DNA of 64,000 bases from Alphaproteobacteria bacterium (GTDB lineage Bacteria; Pseudomonadota; Alphaproteobacteria; UBA8366): positions 1 to 64,000 of the forward strand of contig JAJFJD010000039.1 of NCBI GenBank assembly GCA_021774335.1, given 5' to 3'. Below are positions 58,712 through 64,000 of this stretch, in pieces; position 1 is the first letter of the stretch, and each line of letters opens with the position of its first letter. Made by a program: the position numbers and the translations under genes. The notes beneath the pieces are model-generated. The model was not told the origin of the DNA, ran no database searches, and saw nothing but the letters and a program-made list of their open reading frames with translations.

Positions 58712-59803
58712 ATGGTGGACGGCAGCTCTAAACTTGAACTCCGGAAACTAGCCAAATATTTCGGCGACGTTCGTGCGGTGGATGGGATCGACCTTAAGAT
58801 CGCCACCGGTGAAAGCGTCGTGCTGCTGGGGCCGAGTGGTTGCGGTAAAACCACGACCCTGCGATCCGTCGCAGGATTCATCCAGCCCGACGGCGGTGAG
58901 ATTCTGCTCGATGGAAACGTTATCGCCACCGACACCAACATGTTGCCGCCCGAGAAACGCAATCTCGGCATGGTCTTTCAGAATTACGCTGTGTGGCCGC
59001 ACCGAACAGTGTTCCAAAATGTCTCTTACGCGTTGGTGATCAAAAAGCGGCCGAAACAGGAAATCAGCGACCGTGTCTACCGGGCGCTGGAGCTTGTTCA
59101 GCTTTCTGGCCTGCAGGATCGGTACCCTGGCGAACTGTCGGGCGGCCAACAGCAACGCGTCGCACTCGCCCGCGCTATCGTCGCCGAACCGGCAATGCTG
59201 CTGCTGGACGAACCGCTCTCGAACCTGGATGCCGGCTTGCGCGAGGAAATGCGGTTCGAGCTCAAGGAGCTCCAGGAACGCATTGAGATGACCACGCTAT
59301 ACGTGACCCACGATCAGGAGGAAGCCCTGGTCCTGGCCGATCGCATCGTGGTGATGAGCAACGGCAAGATCGAACAAGTCGCGGCGCCGACCGACATCTA
59401 CCTGCGTCCCGCGACTCAGTTCGTTGCCGATTTCGTCGGCATCAACAACATCATCGAAGGAAAGGTCGAGGATACCGATCAAACCGGCGGCCGCGTCCGC
59501 GTCTCGCAGGAATACGGCGATCCGTTCTGGGCAAGCGGCCCGAAAGACGTGGTCGCAGGCCTATCGAAGGGCGCCGGTGTTTCGGTGTCCGTCCGGCCCG
59601 AGGCGATCCGGGTCAACGGGGCCGCGGAAGACGACAATCCGTCGATCAACGCCCGGGTCAAGGCAAGCGCATTTCTCGGCAATCGCTTCGACCTTCGCCT
59701 CGACATCAAAGGCCGCGAATTCCGGTGCCAAGTGCCGCAAATGGACTTCGGCGACGAAGTGAACGTGAACATCAATCCCGAACTGGCTTGGGTGATCGCA
59801 TAA
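58712..59803 (+). CDS. ABC transporter ATP-binding protein (PotA/FbpC type)
   Basis: The 363-residue ATPase has Walker A GPSGCGKTT at about 40-48, Q-loop 'MVFQNYAVWPHRTV', signature LSGGQQQR, Walker B 'AMLLLDEPLSNLD', H-loop 'YVTHDQEEA', and a C-terminal TOBE/beta-barrel domain ('VSVRPEAIRVNG'). This is the CUT1/MOI group that powers uptake of ferric iron, polyamines or phosphonates. TCGGGAGG precedes the start. Its stop overlaps the permease start (TAATG). Confidence 0.92.
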   Translation: MVDGSSKLELRKLAKYFGDVRAVDGIDLKIATGESVVLLGPSGCGKTTTLRSVAGFIQPDGGEILLDGNVIATDTNMLPPEKRNLGMVFQNYAVWPHRTVFQNVSYALVIKKRPKQEISDRVYRALELVQLSGLQDRYPGELSGGQQQRVALARAIVAEPAMLLLDEPLSNLDAGLREEMRFELKELQERIEMTTLYVTHDQEEALVLADRIVVMSNGKIEQVAAPTDIYLRPATQFVADFVGINNIIEGKVEDTDQTGGRVRVSQEYGDPFWASGPKDVVAGLSKGAGVSVSVRPEAIRVNGAAEDDNPSINARVKASAFLGNRFDLRLDIKGREFRCQVPQMDFGDEVNVNINPELAWVIA

Positions 59804-61551
59804 TGGCCACAACAACAGTAGACTCCGGTTCATATTTGAGCGGTTTAAGCACGAAATTCTCCCGTGGTTGGGCGGACTTCCGTCTTGGATACGCCCGGGA
59901 GCCGATGAAATACTCCCTGCTGATCATGGCAGTGATTATCCTCGGGCTGTTGGTCGTCTATCCCATCTGGCTGCTGTTTCAATTCAGCATCGTCGATCCC
60001 AAGGGCGGGCTGACGGCAGCGAACTACGTTGAGGTCATGCAGCGGAAAGATCTGTTCAGCGCGTTGCTGAATACACTCTTTCTGGGCGTGGTGGTCCCCT
60101 TGGGCTGTTTAGTGCTTGGCCTTCCCATGGCGTGGATGGTGTCGCGCACGAATATGCCCGGGAAGCTGTTCGTCCGGGCCTTCGCCGGGATCGCATTCGT
60201 TATCCCCTCCTTCATCGGCACCATCGGCTGGATTTTCCTGTTGGCGCCCAATTCGGGGCTGATCAACAAGACTCTCGTCTCATGGTTCAATTTGGAATCG
60301 CCGCCACTTGATATTTTCACGATGCAAGGCCTGACCTTCGTATTGGTCATGCATTTCTTTCCGCTGGTTCTCTTCGCGGTTAGCGCATCGTTGGATAACA
60401 TGGACCCATCCTACGAAGAAGCGGCGCGAAACCTGGGCGCCGGCAGAGTCCGGACCGCCCTCTCGATCACGATGCCATTGGTCACGCCGGCTGTTCTGTC
60501 GGGCGCCATCCTTTGCATTCTGGACGCGTTGGCGGCATTCGGTGCGCCAGCCGCGCTGGGCTTCGCCGGCGGCTTCCACGTCCTGACGACGAAGATCTAT
60601 ACACTCATCCTGCATCCACCGAAGTTCGAACTCGCGGCTGCAGTCGCCGTGCCAATCGTGTTCTTCACCTTCGCCTGCCTTTTCGTGCAGAAATGGTGGC
60701 TTGGGCGCGGCCGCTACACCACGTTGACCGGCAAGGCCGGACAGGCCCGGGCGACGGATTTGGGGCCGTGGCGCTGGGCGGCGTTCGGCTTCTGTTTCAT
60801 CATCATCACGTTCAGCGTCCTGCTGCCGATGACGGGCCTTATCATCCTGTCCCTGCTGAACACCTTCGGCGCGCCGATCGAGTTCAAGAACATGGTGTTG
60901 GAGAATTATGAAATCTTCTTCGACGACTCCTTCATCGTGCTCCAGTCCATCGAGAACAGTTTCATCCTCTCGATCAGCACGGCGACCTTGTGCGTGATGC
61001 TGGGCATTGCCTATGTCTGGATCGTCGAGCGGACGGAGATCGTCGGCCGCGGAACAGTCACGGTGATCATTATGATGACCTTCGGCTTCCCGGCGGTCGC
61101 CATGGGCGTCGGCATCCTGATCGGCTACATCAACTGGATCTATGGGACCTTATGGATCCTCTTCGTGGCCTATATGGCGAAGAAGATCCCCTTTGCCTTC
61201 ATCTTCCTGCGCAACTCAATCAAGCAGATCATGGAGGAACTTGAGGAGGCCGCGCGGATCTCGGGCGCCTCCTGGGCGCGCATGGTGTGGGACATCACGA
61301 TCCCGCTGATGAAGACCGGTATTTGGGTCGCCTGGGTGCTGATCTTCTCGATCTCGCTGCGCGAGCTGGCCATGTCGATCCTGCTCGCACAGCCGGGCAC
61401 GGAAACGATGGCTGTCGCGGTCTTCCAGTTCCTGGATGACGGCGCCGTCGAGCATGCGGCCGCGATTTCGGTGCTAATCGCCTTCCTGAGCGTCGCCACC
61501 GTGGTGATCGCCCGTAAGATCGCCGGCAAAGGCGCCCTCGAAGTCGACTAG
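59803..61551 (+). CDS. ABC transporter permease with two fused membrane domains
   Basis: The 582-residue protein has about 12 hydrophobic segments, two binding-protein-dependent permease domains in one chain (about 70-290 and 355-575). Each carries an EAA loop: 'YEEAARNLGAGRVRTALSITMPLVTPA' and 'LEEAARISGASWARMVWDITIPLMKTG'. This fused layout is that of FbpB/AfuB and similar permeases. Translationally coupled to the ATPase gene by a TAATG overlap. With the binding protein and ATPase it forms a complete importer. A strong terminator follows at 61572. Confidence 0.92.
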   Translation: MATTTVDSGSYLSGLSTKFSRGWADFRLGYAREPMKYSLLIMAVIILGLLVVYPIWLLFQFSIVDPKGGLTAANYVEVMQRKDLFSALLNTLFLGVVVPLGCLVLGLPMAWMVSRTNMPGKLFVRAFAGIAFVIPSFIGTIGWIFLLAPNSGLINKTLVSWFNLESPPLDIFTMQGLTFVLVMHFFPLVLFAVSASLDNMDPSYEEAARNLGAGRVRTALSITMPLVTPAVLSGAILCILDALAAFGAPAALGFAGGFHVLTTKIYTLILHPPKFELAAAVAVPIVFFTFACLFVQKWWLGRGRYTTLTGKAGQARATDLGPWRWAAFGFCFIIITFSVLLPMTGLIILSLLNTFGAPIEFKNMVLENYEIFFDDSFIVLQSIENSFILSISTATLCVMLGIAYVWIVERTEIVGRGTVTVIIMMTFGFPAVAMGVGILIGYINWIYGTLWILFVAYMAKKIPFAFIFLRNSIKQIMEELEEAARISGASWARMVWDITIPLMKTGIWVAWVLIFSISLRELAMSILLAQPGTETMAVAVFQFLDDGAVEHAAAISVLIAFLSVATVVIARKIAGKGALEVD

Positions 61552-61571
61552 AGACGTCGACACAATAAATT

Positions 61572-61612
61572 ACGGCCTGGCGTCGCATATGGGACGCCAG
61601 GCCGTTCTTTTA
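61572..61612 (+). terminator. Rho-independent terminator of the ABC operon
   Basis: ACGGCCTGGCGTC pairs perfectly with GACGCCAGGCCGT (13 bp) around an 8-base loop, then TCTTTTAT. It lies 20 bp after the permease stop. Confidence 0.92.
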
Positions 61613-61682
61613 TAAATCGACTAAATTTTGCGTTTATCGTGGGTCGGGACGGTAATGCCGTGGTGTCCCTTTAACGTCTAAA

Positions 61683-62363
61683 TCAATTCGTCAATCCAGC
61701 TGCATCCGAATTAAAACCGGATTCCATTGCCCAGATCGCCGCCTGTGTGCGGTTCTGGACGTTGATCTTCCGGAGCAAGGACTTCATGTGAATCTTGACG
61801 GTCGATTCCGTGATTTCGAGACGTCGGGCAATCAACTTGTTGGAATCGCCTCCCAGGAGACAGCCAAGGATCTCGCTTTCGCGGTTGGTCAGGCTATGCT
61901 CCAGTTTCTTGGCGCATTGCAGCTTCCGGTCTAGCCCGCCGCTCATCCAGATCTTCGCCAATTCAGTGGCAAAGACCTTCTCGCCCAGCATGATCAGCTT
62001 GATCGAATGCAGCAGCGCGTCGCGGGAAATATCGCTCAGCAGGTAACCGCTAATTCCCGCGCTCAGACAATCGCTGAACTCGGCCGGCAGAAGACTTTCC
62101 GCCATCACCAGGAATTGGGTTTCGCCCATCCGCGCGCGCATCTCGCTGATCGCCACGGCCGGATCTTGTTCGGCATCGGATTTGGCGTACAAGACCAAAT
62201 CCGGATCCGACATGCGGTCCTTGGCGCTCAAGAATTCGGTATGCCCGTCCGCTTCGCCCAGGATCTCGAAGTCCGCCCCATCGAGGTAGCTCCGCAGCCC
62301 GTGCCGGAAGAGGTTCGAACCCCCTACTAAGTAAATACGCACTTGATCCATTTGTATCCCCAT
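61683..62363 (-). CDS. LuxR/NarL-type regulator with degenerate receiver domain
   Basis: The 226-residue protein has a C-terminal LuxR helix-turn-helix (about 158-223: 'LTNRESEILGCLLGGDSNKLIARRLEITESTVKIHMKSLLRKINVQNRTQAA'), which is intact. The N-terminal domain has the receiver fold, but the acidic pair is Gly 14-Gly 15 and the phospho-acceptor position is Ala 60 (DLVLYAKSD), so phosphorylation is impossible. Such atypical regulators work by protein-protein or ligand contacts. ATG 62363 has AAGGAG upstream; GTG 62372 is the alternative. No sensor kinase adjacent. Confidence 0.9.
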   Translation of the reverse strand: MGIQMDQVRIYLVGGSNLFRHGLRSYLDGADFEILGEADGHTEFLSAKDRMSDPDLVLYAKSDAEQDPAVAISEMRARMGETQFLVMAESLLPAEFSDCLSAGISGYLLSDISRDALLHSIKLIMLGEKVFATELAKIWMSGGLDRKLQCAKKLEHSLTNRESEILGCLLGGDSNKLIARRLEITESTVKIHMKSLLRKINVQNRTQAAIWAMESGFNSDAAGLTN

Positions 62364-62607
62364 TTGCGCCACTCCTTAACAATTGAAATGCTAGTATTAA
62401 TGCTTCGCAAATGTCACTTAAATTTTGGATTAATACTTTATTAATAAGACGTATGTCTTAGGGTGATGCTTAGGAATGCGAACTGTATTATGGTTAATTG
62501 AGATAAATCATTCCTATTACTTATCTTTTTTTGATTAAATAAATTCTTTATTTGGCTGATAGACGCCTCCCTGGCGCAGTCACCGGATCCCCATGAAATC
62601 GATCCTT

Positions 62608-62623
62608 TGTGACACCGCTCACT
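62608..62623 (+). promoter_or_regulatory. Crp-type palindrome (TGTGA-N6-TCACT)
   Basis: TGTGACACCGCTCACT matches the Crp consensus in nine of ten conserved positions. A -10-like TAGACT lies at 62645-62650, and a start at about 62657 puts the site centre at -41.5, the class II activator position. It points towards the candidate small RNA at 62657-62835. Confidence 0.6.
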
Positions 62624-62656
62624 GAAGATCTACCCGATTGCACCTAGACTCTGGAA

Positions 62657-62835
62657 AGATTTCGAGGTGGAAGACGGTTGTCGCGGTCCATTGTGGGAAC
62701 TCGACGACGACTCTTACGGATGCGGCGTAGCGACCGGCCTTGTGGCAATCGTCCAGGCGGGTAAATTGGGGAGAGCCCGGTCAACGGGTTTCTTAAAGTC
62801 GAAAGCCCCGCCAATTACGGCGGGGCTTTCTATTG
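62657..62835 (+). ncRNA. Candidate small RNA, Crp-controlled
   Basis: An about 180-base segment between a well-placed Crp-type promoter (site centred 41.5 bp upstream) and a 12-bp terminator-like hairpin. An 80-codon frame starting at GTG 62667 runs through the hairpin and has no good ribosome-binding site, so it is not favoured as the product. No RNA family is recognised. The region could instead be the leader of a small gene. Confidence 0.4.
62801..62834. terminator. Terminator-like hairpin
   Basis: GAAAGCCCCGCC pairs perfectly with GGCGGGGCTTTC (12 bp, loop AATTAC), with T-rich bases within and after the stem on the plus strand. It could also act on transcripts from the minus-strand gene at 62947. 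Confidence 0.75.
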
Positions 62836-62946
62836 TACTTCTATCGATGGGCGCTCCAAACGAGCGCGTATTCCAATTAACCTGCAATTCAAGGCCCTTA
62901 CGGGCGTAGTAATGCCGTCCGGAGACCGGACGGGTCCAGCGAATAT

Positions 62947-63144
62947 CTAATGGATCGTTGTGCTTAGGGGAGTGTCCAACTCTTCTTCGATCGCCTGAAT
63001 GACGCGGGTCCAATAGGCGAAGCCGCCGGAATTTCCTTCGGCGCTCAATTCGTCCGCCTTTTCAAGGGCGAGCGAGTGGCTCTGCGCGCCATGTTGGTGG
63101 ATCAACATCCTGGCGATGATATGGACATCTGGCTTTACAAACAC
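62947..63144 (-). CDS. Small helical protein, paralogue C (65 aa)
   Basis: The product starts at GTG 63144 with an AAGGGGA element upstream. Pattern: 'ARMLIHQHGAQSHSLALEKADELSAEGNSGGFAYWTRVIQAIEEEL'. It keeps the layout of paralogues A, B and D: Leu-Ile, Gly at +5, Ala-rich helix, 'Asp-x-Leu', Gly, Trp and 'V-x-x-A-I/V-x-x-L'. Function unknown. A Crp-type palindrome lies 65 bp upstream of the start codon, as for paralogue D. Confidence 0.72.
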   Translation of the reverse strand: MFVKPDVHIIARMLIHQHGAQSHSLALEKADELSAEGNSGGFAYWTRVIQAIEEELDTPLSTTIH

Positions 63145-63207
63145 GGTTACCCATCCCCTTGCTAAGTTAAGCGCAAAGATAGTTTCTCAAATCTTAACCA
63201 TACCGGC

Positions 63208-63223
63208 TGTGACGGCGATCACG
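63208..63223 (-). promoter_or_regulatory. Crp-type palindrome upstream of paralogue C
   Basis: TGTGACGGCGATCACG has the GTGA-N6-TCAC core, 65 bp before the start codon of the small gene at 63144. A -10-like TATCTT lies at 63181-63176, about 35 bp from the site centre. Confidence 0.55.
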
Positions 63224-63328
63224 CTTCGATCACAAAATCTCGACAATCGCTCAGAAAATTAGGCGATTACCGGTAAAGTCTTAAAATTATGGGGAATTTA
63301 GGAACAGATTCGCAAATTCGATGCGAAT

Positions 63329-63526
63329 TTAATGCACTCTGCCAGTCCACTGGTTCTCGAGCAGCATATCGACGGCCCGTGCGACACGCATCCATGCCGC
63401 ACCACCCTGTATGTCGTCGCCAAACAAGAGCTTTTCCGCATTTTTGCGGGCATGTCGAAGAGCCTTTTCCCCATGCTCTTCAATCAGCATCTTGGCCAGA
63501 CGCCAACTTTCCTGCTCGCTGATCAT
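63329..63526 (-). CDS. Small helical protein, paralogue D (65 aa)
   Basis: A 65-residue protein: 'SWRLAKMLIEEHGEKALRHARKNAEKLLFGDDIQGGAAWMRVARAVDMLL'. Same layout as paralogues A-C, with the closest similarity to C in 'MLI-x2-HG' and the 'W-x-R-V-x-x-A' segment. ATG 63526 is chosen for alignment with the other members; the frame extends upstream to 63607 without similar residues. A GTGA-N6-TCAC palindrome lies 68 bp upstream. Function unknown. Confidence 0.72.
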   Translation of the reverse strand: MISEQESWRLAKMLIEEHGEKALRHARKNAEKLLFGDDIQGGAAWMRVARAVDMLLENQWTGRVH

Positions 63527-63592
63527 GGTTTCTCTATGCAATAGACCCACCCTCAAAGAAGAGGTAGTGAACTCCTTTATGAGTAACCTCGA

Positions 63593-63608
63593 AGTGATAA
63601 TGATCACT
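63593..63608 (-). promoter_or_regulatory. Crp-type palindrome upstream of paralogue D
   Basis: AGTGATAATGATCACT is a perfect palindrome at its outer six bases on each side and carries the GTGA-N6-TCAC core, 68 bp before the start codon at 63526. The rest of 63527-63830 shows no gene. Confidence 0.55.
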
Positions 63609-63830
63609 CGAAAAGGATTTGGTTCTTGTCCACGCGGTTGCGGTGTATCGAACCCTTGGCTAAAACTGCGTTAGACCAATGCCTTGGACAAGGATCTTGA
63701 GTCTACATATGGTTGGTTAAATTTGCCTTGAACTACTGGTGCCGTCGATTCGCGCGCTTATGTCTGTCATAGAAGACGGCGGCGAAATTATTTTCTATAG
63801 TGTGGGTAACGAAAGTGGGAGGTCGGGACG

Positions 63831-64000
63831 ATGTGGGGTCGGCTGTTGTCGCCGATTTGCTTGGCAGCTTTGCTTGCAGCCTGCGCGCTGCAACGCGATG
63901 CCGAGGTTCCCTATACCGATTCTCTGCAGACCGACCTGCCCCCCGCGGAGTTGCCTAGCTACGCGAAGGGCGATGAGTATATTTTCGACAACCCCCGGGA
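63831..64000 (+). CDS. Lipoprotein, N-terminal part (runs off the right edge)
   Basis: The ATG at 63831 follows GTGGGAGGTCGGGACG and opens a frame to the end of the window (56 codons). It starts with a signal 'MWGRLLSPICLAALLAAC' whose lipobox LAAC puts the lipid on Cys 18, then a Pro/Asp-rich stretch 'YTDSLQTDLPPAELPSYAKGDEYIF'. This is the start of a secreted, membrane-anchored protein; the family cannot be told from this part. Confidence 0.82.
   Translation, partial: MWGRLLSPICLAALLAACALQRDAEVPYTDSLQTDLPPAELPSYAKGDEYIFDNPR

Noticed and set aside
62667..62909. 80-codon frame in the candidate small RNA region
   Set aside because: It runs through a perfect terminator-like hairpin and has no clear ribosome-binding site; kept only as an alternative in the RNA entry.
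1..64000. CRISPR arrays, insertion sequences, rRNA operons
   Set aside because: No regularly spaced repeats, transposase genes with inverted ends or rRNA sequence were seen on reading the window.

Overview
The window reads as a chromosomal segment of a GC-rich alphaproteobacterium. The genus cannot be fixed from sequence alone; gene content fits a heterotrophic, probably marine or soil, Rhodospirillales-like organism. Pointers are a PAS_5-type protein, a type II lumazine synthase behind an FMN riboswitch, small helical proteins of an alphaproteobacterial type, and many catabolic families (TauD/TfdA dioxygenases, LLM-class flavoenzymes, FAH hydrolases, MmgE/PrpD, HpcH/HpaI aldolase, DUF1028). 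There are no rRNA genes, complete tRNAs, insertion sequences or CRISPR arrays.

Layout. 1-598 is the right end of an integrative element: the N-terminal part of a tyrosine integrase (minus strand, running off the left edge), a tandem repeat just upstream of it, and a tRNA-Lys(TTT) 3'-half serving as the attachment-site scar. An AT-rich lipoprotein gene follows, and normal chromosome resumes at about 1.65 kb. 1.7-9.9 kb holds a VOC protein, an HD-GYP protein, a TauD dioxygenase + LLM oxidoreductase pair, a flavin disulfide oxidoreductase divergent from a NicC-like hydroxylase, and two paralogous ~60-aa helical proteins. 10-20 kb is a run of catabolic genes (PLP lyase, orphan TRAP-type binding lipoprotein, FAH hydrolase, Ldh-family dehydrogenase, a second LLM enzyme, bicupin, MmgE/PrpD) with a DHA2 efflux pump. 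20.8-23.3 kb is a tight dioxygenase-SDR-GST operon whose SDR has lost its catalytic Ser and Tyr.

24-38 kb continues with NIPSNAP, dienelactone hydrolase, zeta-like GST, a third TauD protein, an orphan form II molybdenum hydroxylase large subunit, an amidohydrolase, a PilZ protein, a helical-repeat lipoprotein, a methyltransferase, a FAH + HpcH/HpaI pair, a phenylacetate-CoA-ligase-like enzyme, and ribH under an FMN riboswitch. 38-45 kb holds a LysR/DoxX divergent pair, a 44-residue membrane protein absent from ordinary ORF calls, and two chemoreceptors with strong terminators.

45-52 kb holds DUF1028, an alpha/beta hydrolase, an apparent operon of an ICL/PEP-mutase-superfamily lyase, an SDR and a PhnZ-like HD oxygenase (convergent with phoD), and an acyl-CoA dehydrogenase. 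52.4-53.5 kb is a broken outer-membrane-protein gene (dinucleotide-repeat frameshift plus a stop). 57.4-61.6 kb is a complete ABC importer operon of the ferric/organic-ligand type. The right end (61.7-64 kb) has a LuxR-type regulator with a dead receiver domain, then a 1-kb patch with three Crp-type palindromes that appear to control a candidate small RNA and two more ~65-aa helical proteins, and finally the start of a lipoprotein gene.

How it fits together: the region looks like a scattered catabolic repertoire rather than one pathway. It is rich in oxygenases and flavin enzymes, with flavin supply controlled by the riboswitch. The least explained parts are the small-protein family with its Crp/Fnr-type operators, the residue-altered enzymes (SDR, HpcH/HpaI), and the lyase-SDR-HD-oxygenase operon beside phoD.
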